From NCBI RefSeq assembly GCF_020171465.1, contig NZ_JAIUZR010000003.1:868001-932000 (forward strand): DNA of 64,000 nt, given 5' to 3'. Under the pieces are notes generated by a model. That model saw only the letters and a list, made by a program, of their open reading frames with translations, was not told the DNA's origin and ran no database searches. The position numbers and the translations under genes are program-made. Within the stretch, counting starts at the first letter, position 1. Each line of letters starts with the position of its first letter. Below, one piece after another: positions 16,584 to 26,119 of this stretch. Source of the stretch: Lutimonas saemankumensis (GTDB taxonomy: Bacteria > Bacteroidota > Bacteroidia > Flavobacteriales > Flavobacteriaceae).

Positions 16584-18040
16584 AGGTTTGATAAATAGGC
16601 ACCGTATGAGTCCTTGAACTCAAATCCTTTCTGTATTCTTTTTTTATTCAGTTTTTTATACTCAACAAGTGCCCAAAGAATAAATTCCTTGATAAACAAT
16701 TTATCCTCTGATATTGAGTTCGGCATATACGTTTCAATAAGTTCTTCCAATGGTGTTATCGCATTTAAAGCTTTTTGATATTCTTCTTCTGTTCCGTCAT
16801 CCATGATCTCAAATGAACTTTGTTCAAAAAACCACTGAAGAATAGCCTCATAAGGATCTTTCTCATCCTCTCGCTTTAATTTTTTTATCACAGGAAAATA
16901 CGTATCAAAAATACTTTTTGCGGCACTTCCAATCAGTCTTTCCGCAACAAAGGCTGCCCCCTCCTGCTCTCCTTCATAAACCAGTTCCACTTTTCCTATG
17001 ATGGAAGGAATCATACCCATGACGTCAATAAATCGAATACTTGTTTGATCTGAACCCGAGGCAATGCACCTGTGTTCAGCCGTACTTAAAAGATTCTCAT
17101 ATGCTGTGATACTCATTCTGGCACTAACGCCACTCTTGCTATCCACATATTCGCTCTTACGAGCTTCAAATCCAATTTGCTCTACCAAATCACGGGCAAG
17201 GTCAGGAATATGGATCTTGCACATCCTGTTGTCCTGCAAACTGGCTTCCTGTGAGGTAATTTCCCTTGCTATTTCAATTGACTCAGGATAATGCGTAAGA
17301 ATCTGAGAACCTATACGGTCTTTTAAGGGAGTTACTATACTTCCTCTGTTTGTATAATCTTCCGGGTTGGCCGTAAAGACAAATTGAAGGTCCAACGGTA
17401 ATCTCACTTGAAAACCTCTGATCTGTATATCCCCCTCTTCCAATATGTTAAATAAAGCTACCTGTATTCTTGATTGAAGATCTGGAAGCTCGTTGATCAC
17501 AAAAATACTTCTGTTAGCGCGGGGAATCATACCAAAATGAATCACACGTTCATCCGCATAACTAAGCCTCAAATTAGCAGCTTTAATAGGATCGATGTCT
17601 CCGATCAGGTCTGAGATGGTAACATCAGGTGTAGCGAGCTTTTCATAAAACCTTTGCTCCCTGTGTATCCATTCAATGGGGGTCTCGTCTCCCATTTCCT
17701 GGATACGTTCTTTACCAAATCGACTTATCGGTTTTAGAGGATCATCATTGATCTCAGAGCCCTTAATTGCAGGTATATACTCGTCCAGTAACTGAACCAT
17801 AAGCCTGGCAAGCCTTGTCTTGGCCTGTCCCCGAAGCCCAAGCAGATTTATATTGTGCTGAGAAAGAATAGCTCGTTCCAATTGAGGAATAACGGTCTCA
17901 TCATAACCATGGATCCCGGTAAAAGAATCCTTTCCCTGTTTTATATTTTCAATGAGATTCTTCCGAAGTTCTTCTTTAATACTTCTCGTTTTATACCCCT
18001 GCTTTTTCAGCTCTCCAAGCGTTTTTACTGATCTGTACAT
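16580..18040 (-). CDS. AAA+ ATPase, magnesium-chelatase ChlI/MoxR type
   Basis: The 486-residue protein has a Walker A motif GLRGQAKT at residues 68-75. The Walker B region reads IFVINELPDL, with Asn183 where Asp is usual, followed by Glu184. Sensor and arginine-finger regions include FVFTANPEDYTNRGSIVTPLKDRIGS. The pattern is that of BchI/ChlI-like and MoxR-like ATPases, which work with a VWA-domain partner to remodel or load metal into a target protein. The partner is the upstream VWA gene, whose stop overlaps this ATG as TAATG. No chlorophyll or cobalamin genes are near, so real magnesium chelation is unlikely. Confidence 0.87.
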   Translation of the reverse strand: MYRSVKTLGELKKQGYKTRSIKEELRKNLIENIKQGKDSFTGIHGYDETVIPQLERAILSQHNINLLGLRGQAKTRLARLMVQLLDEYIPAIKGSEINDDPLKPISRFGKERIQEMGDETPIEWIHREQRFYEKLATPDVTISDLIGDIDPIKAANLRLSYADERVIHFGMIPRANRSIFVINELPDLQSRIQVALFNILEEGDIQIRGFQVRLPLDLQFVFTANPEDYTNRGSIVTPLKDRIGSQILTHYPESIEIAREITSQEASLQDNRMCKIHIPDLARDLVEQIGFEARKSEYVDSKSGVSARMSITAYENLLSTAEHRCIASGSDQTSIRFIDVMGMIPSIIGKVELVYEGEQEGAAFVAERLIGSAAKSIFDTYFPVIKKLKREDEKDPYEAILQWFFEQSSFEIMDDGTEEEYQKALNAITPLEELIETYMPNSISEDKLFIKEFILWALVEYKKLNKKRIQKGFEFKDSYGAYLSNL

Positions 18041-19161
18041 TATCTGATTCTTTTTTTTCTGTTGTTCTCGTAATCGTGAAATATCATCTCACCCAGGCCG
18101 TCGAGCCCTGTATAGAAAGCCTTTCCTTTATTGGATTCGGTAAAGGCATCTACAAAAGTTTGTAAATAAGGGTCCCTGGCAATCATGAAAGTTGTTATTG
18201 GAATATGGAGCTTTCGGGCCTGTGCAGCCATCTGATAACATTTATCCACAATAAAACCATCCAGCCCGTTACTGTTTTTGTAGTACCTTCCGTCCGGAAG
18301 ACGCACACAACTCGGCTTTCCATCCGTGATCATAAAGATTTGTTTATTGGTATTCCTTTTCCTTCTCAGCATATCCATGGCGAGCTGAAGGCCGGCAACG
18401 GTGTTGGTATGATAGGGACCCACTTCCAAATAAGGTAAATCCTTCAATCGAATGGGCCATGCGTCATTACCAAAGACCAGGATATCCAAAGTATCCTTTG
18501 CGTATCTCGTTGTGATCAATTCAGCAAGTGCCATGGCTACTTTTTTTGCTGGCGTGATCCTGTCCTCTCCATAGAGGATCATGCTATGGCTTATGTCTAT
18601 CATCAATACGGTGCTCATCTGAGCCTTGTGATGCGTATCCTCAACGATCAAATCATTTTCGTGTAATGTAAACTCACCAAATCCATGATTGATCTGCGCA
18701 TTTTTAAGGCTTTCCGTAATGTTTATGTTTTCAAGAGCATCTCCAAACCTGAATTCCCTCAGATCTCCGGTATGTTCATCACCCACTCCGCTGCTCTTTG
18801 TCTTATGATTTCCTGATCCTTTCTTTCTGATTTGGCCGAAAATCTGGTTCAAAGCATTCTTTCGAATCGCTCTTTCGGTTTTTGCCGTTATTTTTTTGTC
18901 GTAAGACCCGTCTGGTTTTAATTCTTCCCTGATATAACCTTTTTCTTTTAATTCCTCTACGAAATCATCAAGTGTATAATTCTCATCGGTAAGCTGGTAT
19001 TCCTGATCAAGTTGCTCCAACCAATCCAAAGCCTCATCAAAATCGCCAGAGGTATGCGTGATAAGTTCTTTGAAAATATCAAATAATTTGTCAAAAGGAC
19101 TTTTCTTTCCTTCTGAATACAATTCAAATTGATAACCTAATTGACGTTTTTCTTTTTTCAT
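18040..19161 (-). CDS. VWA-domain protein, partner of the ChlI/MoxR-like ATPase
   Basis: The 373-residue protein has a charged, helical N-terminal 170 residues and a C-terminal von Willebrand A domain. Its metal-ion-dependent adhesion motif is DISHS at residues 189-193, preceded by the strand VLMI; the second Asp lies in MITDGKPSC. The layout matches the BchD/CoxE-like partners of MoxR-type ATPases. It is the first gene of the three-gene operon, overlapping the ATPase gene by one base. No signal peptide is present, so it is cytosolic. The target of the complex is unknown. Confidence 0.87.
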   Translation of the reverse strand: MKKEKRQLGYQFELYSEGKKSPFDKLFDIFKELITHTSGDFDEALDWLEQLDQEYQLTDENYTLDDFVEELKEKGYIREELKPDGSYDKKITAKTERAIRKNALNQIFGQIRKKGSGNHKTKSSGVGDEHTGDLREFRFGDALENINITESLKNAQINHGFGEFTLHENDLIVEDTHHKAQMSTVLMIDISHSMILYGEDRITPAKKVAMALAELITTRYAKDTLDILVFGNDAWPIRLKDLPYLEVGPYHTNTVAGLQLAMDMLRRKRNTNKQIFMITDGKPSCVRLPDGRYYKNSNGLDGFIVDKCYQMAAQARKLHIPITTFMIARDPYLQTFVDAFTESNKGKAFYTGLDGLGEMIFHDYENNRKKRIR

Positions 19162-19339
19162 ATCTTATTCATCACTTATAAAGAGCTTTTGATACCCCGT
19201 TTAGTGAAATTTTTTGTTTTCTGATCGGACGGACCAGAAAAAATTCAAGATTCGATAGATTTTGGATATCTCAAAAAAGACCATGTAACGAAAACAATCT
19301 CTTTTGATAAAAAAACTGATAGTAAAACAAAGATAAGGA

Positions 19340-20914
19340 TTATTGCTCACTTTCTTTTAATGGAGAATTTACCCAAAATTTATCGATTCCTTCTTTGGGC
19401 GACACCTCAGATTGAAGTAATGGAGAAGTTTTCTTGACAAACTTCAGATCTTTATCCAAACTACTTTCCGTTTCAACTTCCTGTACGAACAACTCTCGAT
19501 ATTGCTTTACACGAATCCTGGGCCCCTCATTAATTGTGTTGCCAAAGACATCCTGGAGATTATCAAGATAATAAGCAATATCATCCGGAAACTTCTCTCT
19601 TTCTATTTCATCGTCAAAGGGGACCACCTGTACTCGCAACGTTTTCTGATTAATAATTTGGATTTTGCTTATCTCGATTCTTTTTTTCTTTTGATAAAAA
19701 TTGAATTGCTTACTCGGCTGTCGAATTGATTTTACATTAAGGCCATGGTTAAAAAAAATCGTGAACGAATCACTTTCATAATGGTAGTTCACCTTTTCAA
19801 CTTTAAAGATATCCCCGTGTTTGACGTTAAAATAATTATTAAACATGAGGTAGTTTAAATAATACTGATCTTCATGCTTCTTATAGGCAAGATTTACCTC
19901 ATATAACGGAGCTTTTGTTCGTGATTCCCGATTTACATAGTTCAGTTTTTGAATTGCAAAACTGTACTTATGGATATAAACAGAACCTGTGGCTCTAAAA
20001 TACTTATCCATTTCCGATACTGAAGATGTAAAATCAATCTTATAAATAGCTTCTTCATCCTGATACATGACTTTATCAATTTTAAAATGATGGTTCCTGA
20101 CAAAATCATTTTTCAGAACATCTACAAAAGAAAAAGATTTGATATCAAAATTTCTGATGGCATCTCCAATGTGCAGTAAATACAGCTCATTCCCCCCTAA
20201 AGGTGAAACAGTCACGTTTCTCAGGTATTTTTCATTGTAATTATCATAGGGAACAGAAAGGATGGTATCCGTATAAAACTCTTTATTTAGCCCATAGGAA
20301 TAAAGTACGGACTGATTCAGGTTGTCTGAATATTTGTTGGTTCCAAATCCCGCATCAAAAACCTTGACGATCCCCTCACTTAAATTAACATAGTCCTGAA
20401 AATTTAATGGATGTTCAGGTTCAAGTTCACTGGCATCGATAATTCTCTGATAGTCCCTGTAATAGGCCGTAAAAGCGAAAGGGCTATGTGGATAGTTCAT
20501 CGGAATTCGATTAATGGCCTCCTTAACAATGCGTCTTGCTGAAAGTTTTTTTTGTTTCTTGCTAAAATTCAATACAACTTCATTCAGGGCCTCCGTCTGC
20601 TGTTGAATTCTTAAAGATCGAATAGAGCCATCTTCGGACGGGCTTATCGTAAAAATGGTCGTCCTGTATCCAATACTTGAGATTTTTATGGAATCTCCGG
20701 GTTGGATGAATCTGTTGGGAACCCTAAAAACCCCCGTCTCGTCTGAAATTACACCCACCCTGGTACGTTCAAGAATGACGGTTGCATAAATCAAAGGTTG
20801 ATCTGTAGTTTGATCGATAACTTTGAACCATGAGAATTCAGTTTCCTGGGCCCTCAAAATTGAAGGAAGGGTAAAAAGAGCACAAGCTATCAGAAAAGAA
20901 TAAAAACGCTTCAT
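19340..20914 (-). CDS. Exported protein with carboxypeptidase-D-like regulatory (CarbopepD_reg) domain
   Basis: The 524-residue protein has a signal peptide (hydrophobic stretch ending ILRAQ at residue 22), then a carboxypeptidase-regulatory-like beta-sandwich at about residues 27-110. The sandwich segments are VIDQTTDQPLIYATVIL, VGVISDETGVFRVP and IKISSIGYRTTIFTI. The remaining 400 residues are beta-rich, with KKLSARRIVKEAINRIPMNYP following the domain, as in a family of Bacteroidota surface or outer-membrane proteins related to TonB-dependent receptor plug extensions. I see no TonB box and no clear barrel end. A hairpin covers its ribosome-binding region. Confidence 0.75.
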   Translation of the reverse strand: MKRFYSFLIACALFTLPSILRAQETEFSWFKVIDQTTDQPLIYATVILERTRVGVISDETGVFRVPNRFIQPGDSIKISSIGYRTTIFTISPSEDGSIRSLRIQQQTEALNEVVLNFSKKQKKLSARRIVKEAINRIPMNYPHSPFAFTAYYRDYQRIIDASELEPEHPLNFQDYVNLSEGIVKVFDAGFGTNKYSDNLNQSVLYSYGLNKEFYTDTILSVPYDNYNEKYLRNVTVSPLGGNELYLLHIGDAIRNFDIKSFSFVDVLKNDFVRNHHFKIDKVMYQDEEAIYKIDFTSSVSEMDKYFRATGSVYIHKYSFAIQKLNYVNRESRTKAPLYEVNLAYKKHEDQYYLNYLMFNNYFNVKHGDIFKVEKVNYHYESDSFTIFFNHGLNVKSIRQPSKQFNFYQKKKRIEISKIQIINQKTLRVQVVPFDDEIEREKFPDDIAYYLDNLQDVFGNTINEGPRIRVKQYRELFVQEVETESSLDKDLKFVKKTSPLLQSEVSPKEGIDKFWVNSPLKESEQ

Positions 20915-20917
20915 ACA

Positions 20918-20936
20918 CCTGAAGATTTACTTCAGG
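20918..20936 (-). promoter_or_regulatory. Hairpin over the translation start of the 19340-20914 gene
   Basis: A 7-bp perfect stem (CCTGAAG / CTTCAGG) with a 5-base loop fills the 22-base gap between the DUF1704 stop and the ATG at 20914. There is no T run, so it is not a standard terminator. Its position 3 bases before the ATG suggests an effect on translation. Confidence 0.4.
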
Positions 20937-22097
20937 CTAATTTAGATTATTCAAAATAAAATCTACAGTCTTGTTTGTATTATTATTTTCGGAATAGGCT
21001 TTCGTCCGATAGACTGGTTCAACAGCCAAATCACTGTCAATCAGTAGCTTGATTTCTGGCAAATATTCCAAAGTAACCTTGCCGGTAAGCAGCAGAGACA
21101 AGTCCTGACCTGATTTATAATAATCGTAAACTTTTTTCAGCCCCGTAAGGTATAAATAGTCCTTGGTAAAACCACCACCTCGATGAACACGAAGTGTTAT
21201 GTTGAAGGCACTATCCCTGTCCAGGTCAAACTGGTTGTGCAGAAGCCTGAATGTTTTGGAAAAATCATATCCTTTGGCAAGGCTATCCACTGCAATCACC
21301 CTATAGGCCAGCTCTTTCAATCTTTTGACAGTTAAATTATTACTCATATATTCAGCAAAAACTGCTAAACCTTCCTGGGTTTCCTCATATCCGGGAAACC
21401 CATGCGAAAATATCTTTAGAGGATGAAGCAGACCATTCATGGTGGTTACCATATGAACTCCAATTTCATGATTACCCAAAACCTGCAGTTCATGTTCAGA
21501 AAATTTGTGATTATCATTGATCACAAGGGTCTTTATATTGTTTAAAACCATTGCTGCCGCTGAGATCTTTCTTGAACGATCGATATGATATTCAAAATCA
21601 TAGGGCCTTGAAAATTCCCTGAAAAAAGCTTCGGTCTGTTTGGCATCAAACTTTTGTTCAAATCGTTTCTCTTTTGGGTCCTCTTCCTCAAAATGAAGAA
21701 TAAACTTCGCATTTTCCACATCCTTCTCAGTAGGTGTACCAAAACAGTGCAGGCAATTGTAGTAAAACTTTTTTCCAGAACCTATGGTCTCTATACATTG
21801 AATTAAACCGGAATATGTGTAAATAATTTCCTCGTAGAGCTTCCTTATATTGGCATCTTCTATTCGTTCAATAGGCTGTGTAAAAAGCTCTCTGTGGAGT
21901 TTAAATTTGTCAAAATTTATTTCAGGGTATTCAAAAACCGGATCCGTCAGGTATTTGGAGGCAAAAAACTTCTTTCTTTGTTCTTCAATATTAATTGGAT
22001 TAACATAACTGAGCAATTCTATTTGCCTTACCAATTCATCAATCTTCGCATCGATGCGCATTAAATCGCTCAACTCCGTTACTGTTTTATCATCCAT
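20937..22097 (-). CDS. DUF1704/QEGLA-motif metallopeptidase-like protein
   Basis: The 386-residue protein has the zinc-binding pattern HEIGVH at residues 210-215 and the hallmark TQEGLAVFAEY, with QEGLA at 241-245. The Glu there is the likely third metal ligand, as in gluzincin-like peptidases. These are the features of the DUF1704 family, named in databases as flavohemoglobin-expression-modulating QEGLA-motif proteins. It is the third gene of a cluster with an ATP-grasp ligase and an N-formylglutamate amidohydrolase, 11 bases downstream of the latter. Such clusters recur in bacteria. A peptide or tyrosine-carboxypeptidase-like activity is plausible from the fold, but the substrate is not known. 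Confidence 0.88.
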   Translation of the reverse strand: MDDKTVTELSDLMRIDAKIDELVRQIELLSYVNPINIEEQRKKFFASKYLTDPVFEYPEINFDKFKLHRELFTQPIERIEDANIRKLYEEIIYTYSGLIQCIETIGSGKKFYYNCLHCFGTPTEKDVENAKFILHFEEEDPKEKRFEQKFDAKQTEAFFREFSRPYDFEYHIDRSRKISAAAMVLNNIKTLVINDNHKFSEHELQVLGNHEIGVHMVTTMNGLLHPLKIFSHGFPGYEETQEGLAVFAEYMSNNLTVKRLKELAYRVIAVDSLAKGYDFSKTFRLLHNQFDLDRDSAFNITLRVHRGGGFTKDYLYLTGLKKVYDYYKSGQDLSLLLTGKVTLEYLPEIKLLIDSDLAVEPVYRTKAYSENNNTNKTVDFILNNLN

Positions 22098-22108
22098 TAT
22101 TTACTCTC

Positions 22109-22936
22109 TTATCTGTGTTTCTCCATAAATGAAGCAGCGTGTTCCGGAATTCGGACCTCCAGTTCCTTTGCTATGGCTCTTACGACTTCCGGGAAAAGGA
22201 CCTGTTCGTATTCATCACAATAGATCTTGGCAACTTCGGTTGCCAAAACTAATGTATTTTTAAAATTTGAAGTAATGAATTTCAGAAAATATCCGTTACC
22301 ATAAAAAGTATCATTAATCGCGGCGGATGAAGGCAGGTCATTGGGTAATTGTATTTCAGATAAACTTTGCCTCCATGATTCCACCGTTTCTCCAAATCTT
22401 TGATTATCTATGTTTTGAGTTCCCAGGTTCCAGGTTGGAATCTCTCTGGGCCAACGCTTCCAATTGTAACTATGCATATCATATACAATACAAATGTTAT
22501 GAAGGGACTCCAACTTCTTTATCAATGCTCTCGAAACATCGTAAAAAGCCTTGTGTTTCGCCAAACTTTTTGACTTCATTTCCTCGGATAAAGGATTTTT
22601 CCATAAAGGTTTGCCCCATGCATCTTCGTAAATGGCATTTTCAGGGGCCCTGTTAAGGTCATACTCAAACCTGGAGTCCAGTCCAGCGATCACAATAGGA
22701 TGATTTGCCACCATCTCTTTGGTGGCCGGATCATCTTCATACCATCTTTCATAAGGAGTATGAAGGCAATTGCCCCATAGTTCTTTCCTTAGTTTATGAC
22801 CGTCATGTACAGCAGCACAGACATAAGGAGTATATTCTTCTACCTTGAGTGTAAAGGAATAATCATCGATAACAGCTTCAAACAACTGGGCCGATTCAAT
22901 TTTATCTATGATTTGAGAAAGGCTTAACTTTTGCAT
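22109..22936 (-). CDS. N-formylglutamate amidohydrolase-family protein
   Basis: The 275-residue protein belongs to the FGase family. Visible elements are VCAAVHDGHKLR near residue 40, AGLDSRFEYDLNRAPENAIY near residue 85 and the strand CIVYDMHSYNWKR near residue 150. His, Asp and Glu in these segments would bind zinc. In histidine catabolism such enzymes hydrolyse N-formylglutamate, but no hut genes are present here. Its linkage with the ATP-grasp and DUF1704 genes suggests a different, peptide-related substrate. It is 18 bases downstream of the ATP-grasp gene. Confidence 0.87.
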   Translation of the reverse strand: MQKLSLSQIIDKIESAQLFEAVIDDYSFTLKVEEYTPYVCAAVHDGHKLRKELWGNCLHTPYERWYEDDPATKEMVANHPIVIAGLDSRFEYDLNRAPENAIYEDAWGKPLWKNPLSEEMKSKSLAKHKAFYDVSRALIKKLESLHNICIVYDMHSYNWKRWPREIPTWNLGTQNIDNQRFGETVESWRQSLSEIQLPNDLPSSAAINDTFYGNGYFLKFITSNFKNTLVLATEVAKIYCDEYEQVLFPEVVRAIAKELEVRIPEHAASFMEKHR

Positions 22937-22954
22937 TTATTCAATATAATTTAG

Positions 22955-23989
22955 TTAAGCGTCCTGGACCGTTTTTCTCAATCTTGATCGTCTGTCAAAG
23001 GCCTGTAATTTATCCATTACCTTACTTTCCAGAAAATCAATAACCTTTTCCTCAACCTTGGTCTTTGTCTTATAGACCTTGTTGATATATGTGATTCCCC
23101 CTGGTGACATCACATTGACCTCAACAAGTTTTCCACCTATCACATCGATACCGACAAAATAAAGCCCGTCTTTAACCAGTTTTGGGCCAATCTGCTTACA
23201 CAGGGCCTTTTCAACCTTTGTCATACTATGCTTTTGTACCGAACCTCCCGCAGATACATTGGACCTGTGGTCACCTTGACCCGGTACTCGTTTCATGGCA
23301 CCTACCGGATTACCATTGAGCATCAGAATTCTGACATCTCCCTGATCTGCACCTTCTATATAATCCTGGAGTATCACATAATTCGAAGACCCTCCACTGT
23401 TAATGTAAAAGTCCAACAGCGAATTGATATTATTCATGGCCGTCTTTTCGATCAATATAACCCCTGATCCCCCAAATCCATTCAGTGGTTTCAGAATCAT
23501 TTTGTCGGATTTTGATTCTTTGATCCGCTCGATCAGATATTGTTTGTTCTTCGACACATGGGTATTAGGAATAATATTACTGTGAGCATCTCCAAATGCT
23601 GCCGTATATAATTTATTGTTCGCCTCCCTCATTCCCTCGAGCGAATTCATGATAAAGACATCGTCTTTAACCGAATCCAGAAAATTCAGCATGATGGAAT
23701 CCAATGGAGGATTGGCTCTGAAGAAAATCACGTCAAAACCTGCTAAAGGAAGCATTTCAACCCGTAACTTAGCTTTAAGATAAAAAGATTTGGCACTGCT
23801 GGGAACCTTCTCCATTCTGCCGATAACCGTGCAAAAAGCATTTGTTACACTATCGCGAATTGTTAAGTTGGAAGGACTGCAAATAGCAACGCCATGGCCC
23901 CTTTTGACACATTCTTTGATCAAGGCCAGTGAAGAATCATGCTCAGGCACAATTTCTTCCCATGGATACATTAAAAAACAAACATTCAT
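22955..23989 (-). CDS. ATP-grasp ligase, glutathione-synthetase/RimK type
   Basis: The 344-residue protein has an N-terminal Rossmann-like part (MNVCFLMYPWEEIVPEHDS). An ATP-grasp domain follows, with KMILKPLNGFGGSGVILIE as the ATP-binding loop, VILQDYIEGADQGDVRILML, and the metal-binding end GLYFVGIDVIGGKLVEVNVM. The pattern is close to prokaryotic glutathione synthetase. No gamma-glutamylcysteine synthetase is adjacent, and the gene leads an operon with an N-formylglutamate amidohydrolase and a DUF1704 protein, so it may ligate an amino acid to a peptide other than gamma-glutamylcysteine. It is divergent from the DUF1295 gene. Confidence 0.87.
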   Translation of the reverse strand: MNVCFLMYPWEEIVPEHDSSLALIKECVKRGHGVAICSPSNLTIRDSVTNAFCTVIGRMEKVPSSAKSFYLKAKLRVEMLPLAGFDVIFFRANPPLDSIMLNFLDSVKDDVFIMNSLEGMREANNKLYTAAFGDAHSNIIPNTHVSKNKQYLIERIKESKSDKMILKPLNGFGGSGVILIEKTAMNNINSLLDFYINSGGSSNYVILQDYIEGADQGDVRILMLNGNPVGAMKRVPGQGDHRSNVSAGGSVQKHSMTKVEKALCKQIGPKLVKDGLYFVGIDVIGGKLVEVNVMSPGGITYINKVYKTKTKVEEKVIDFLESKVMDKLQAFDRRSRLRKTVQDA

Positions 23990-24139
23990 CTGACATTATT
24001 TTTGGTTATTTCAAATATAAAAAATAATTCAACGCTCAAATGAACTCCTTCAAGATTACAGTTTAAGCTTTTCTAGCAAGACGACTGTACAATTTTTCCT
24101 ATTGATGAAAAATAGTATATTGCTTTAAATTTTATCCTG

Positions 24140-25072
24140 ATGAATATTGTAAGAACGGCCCTGCTCCTGATCATAACACTGGTAATTGTACCGGTTTTTT
24201 CCTATTTTTTTGGGACTCCCTTAAATGAGATTTCTGTGGAAGCGCTTAAAATGGTGTCCAAAATCCTAATTGTGGCCATCGTATACTGTTTTGTTATAGG
24301 CGAACTAACAGGTAATAATAGCCAGGTGGATAAACTTTGGAGTTTGCTGCCTATAGTCTATGTTTGGGTTATCGCCTACTATGGTGATTTTTCTCCGAGA
24401 CTGATCATCATGTCGGTTCTTGTGACCTTTTGGGGCTTACGACTTACGTATAATTTTTCACGTCATGGGGCTTTTACCATACGATTTTGGGAAGGCCATG
24501 AAGATTATCGCTGGGCCATACTAAGGAAAAAACCTGAATTTCAGCCAAAGTGGAAATGGACCTTGTTCAATTTGTTTTTTATTTGCAGCTATCAGTTGAC
24601 ACTTATCTTGTTATTTACGTTGCCCGCCTTAATAGCGCTTCAGTTCAATGACACCACTTTGAATTTCTGGGATATTTTTGTTGCATTGGCCATGCTGTTT
24701 TTTATCGTTTATGAAATGGTGGCTGATAATCAGCACTGGAAGTATCAGAGTGAGAAGTGGAAAAAAATTAATAATAATCAACCCCTCGAGGAGGATCAGA
24801 AAAAGGGGTTTTTGGACAAAGGACTTTGGGCCTATTCAAGACACCCTAATTATTTTGCAGAACAGGCTGTCTGGGTTAGCTTTTATCTGTTCAGCGTTAT
24901 TGCATCGGGGCAATGGCTTAACTGGTCCATTGCAGGATCACTCCTTTTAATAGTACTATTCCAGGGAAGTTCCAATTTTAGCGAAGAAATTAGTGCCGAA
25001 AAGTACCCTTTGTACAAAGATTATCAACAAAGAGTCCCTAGATTCATAGGATTGGTAAAATCCAAAAAGTAA
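24140..25072 (+). CDS. DUF1295 integral membrane protein (steroid 5-alpha-reductase-like)
   Basis: The 310-residue protein has about seven hydrophobic segments. The C-terminal signature GLWAYSRHPNYFAEQAVWVSF with the following EISAEKYPLYKDYQQRVPRF is that of DUF1295 proteins, which share a fold with isoprenylcysteine methyltransferases and steroid 5-alpha reductases. The N-terminal half has the VDKLWSLLPIVYVW segment typical of the family. Possible roles in lipid reduction or methylation are from the fold only. It converges on the aldo/keto reductase gene, whose stop is one base away. Confidence 0.87.
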   Translation: MNIVRTALLLIITLVIVPVFSYFFGTPLNEISVEALKMVSKILIVAIVYCFVIGELTGNNSQVDKLWSLLPIVYVWVIAYYGDFSPRLIIMSVLVTFWGLRLTYNFSRHGAFTIRFWEGHEDYRWAILRKKPEFQPKWKWTLFNLFFICSYQLTLILLFTLPALIALQFNDTTLNFWDIFVALAMLFFIVYEMVADNQHWKYQSEKWKKINNNQPLEEDQKKGFLDKGLWAYSRHPNYFAEQAVWVSFYLFSVIASGQWLNWSIAGSLLLIVLFQGSSNFSEEISAEKYPLYKDYQQRVPRFIGLVKSKK

Positions 25073-25073
25073 C

Positions 25074-26060
25074 TTATTCATTCAGGATTTTCTCAATTCT
25101 TTCAAGATGTTCCTCTGAAAAGTTTAAATGATCCACAATGCCAACCGCATCGTCGATCTGAGAAACTTTGCTCGCACCAATTATAACACTTGTCACTCTT
25201 TTATCCCGCAACACCCAGGAAAGAGCCAGCTGAGACATCTTTTGGCCACGTTCCCTTGCAATTTCATTGAGTGCTTTGACTTTTCTTATTCTCTCTGAAG
25301 TAATCTGGTCGGTTTGCAAAAATCCATGAGATTTCGCAGCCCTTGAATCCTCAGGTATTCTTTCGAGGTATTTGTCAGTCAGCAAGCCCTGGAACAATGG
25401 ACTGAAAACTACGGACCCAACCCCATTTTTCTCCAGTACATTAAGCAAACCATCCTCAACCCATCGGTTGAACATACTGTAAGAAGGTTGGTGAACAAGG
25501 CATGGAGTACCAAGTGACCTCAAAATATCAATGGCTTTTTGAGATTGTTCCGGATCATAATTTGAAATTCCTGCATACAGTGCTTTCCCGGACCGTACGA
25601 TCTGATCCAGAGCCATCATCGTTTCTTCCAAGGGGGTTTCAGGATCTGGTCTGTGACTATAAAATATATCAACATACTCGAGCCCCATTCTCTTTAAACT
25701 TTGATCACAACTGGATATAAGGTATTTTCTGGAACCCCATTCCCCATAGGGGCCCGGCCACATCAAATAACCTGCCTTGGACGTTATGATCATTTGATCC
25801 CTGTACGACGATAACTCCTGACTTAGAATTTTTCCAAAGGTTTCTTCTGCAGATCCTGGAGGAGGACCATAATTGTTGGCCAGATCAAAATGGGTAATTC
25901 CATGATCAAAGGCGCGAAGTACCATTTTTTTTGAATTTTCATAGACGTCTACTCCGGCAAAATTATGCCATAGGCCCAGAGATACGATTGGAAGCAGCAA
26001 GCCACTTTGGCCACAACGGTTATACTTCATATTTTGATATCTCGATTCATCGTTTTCCAT
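25074..26060 (-). CDS. Aldo/keto reductase, YghZ/Gpr type
   Basis: I chose the ATG at 26060, giving 328 residues starting MENDESRYQNMKYNRCGQSG. This mirrors the Escherichia coli YghZ start, where a few residues precede the M-x-Y-R-x-C-G-x-SG strand. A TTG four codons upstream is a less likely start. The fold is a TIM barrel with FDLANNYGPPPGSAEE (Asp and Tyr of the catalytic tetrad), TSKAGYLMWPGPYG, FYSHRPDPETPLEET and SVIIGASKVSQI at the cofactor end. YghZ reduces L-glyceraldehyde 3-phosphate and methylglyoxal with NADPH, and the same activity is a reasonable guess. Confidence 0.9.
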   Translation of the reverse strand: MENDESRYQNMKYNRCGQSGLLLPIVSLGLWHNFAGVDVYENSKKMVLRAFDHGITHFDLANNYGPPPGSAEETFGKILSQELSSYRDQMIITSKAGYLMWPGPYGEWGSRKYLISSCDQSLKRMGLEYVDIFYSHRPDPETPLEETMMALDQIVRSGKALYAGISNYDPEQSQKAIDILRSLGTPCLVHQPSYSMFNRWVEDGLLNVLEKNGVGSVVFSPLFQGLLTDKYLERIPEDSRAAKSHGFLQTDQITSERIRKVKALNEIARERGQKMSQLALSWVLRDKRVTSVIIGASKVSQIDDAVGIVDHLNFSEEHLERIEKILNE

Positions 26061-26119
26061 AGTTGTAATCAAATAATGAATTAAAATTATTCTTTAATCA
26101 GTTATAAAAATAAACATTA

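Noticed and set aside
15480-19161. Magnesium chelatase for (bacterio)chlorophyll or cobalamin
   Set aside because: The ATPase and VWA proteins resemble ChlI/ChlD parts, but there is no ChlH-like large subunit or tetrapyrrole gene nearby; MoxR-type remodelling is more likely.
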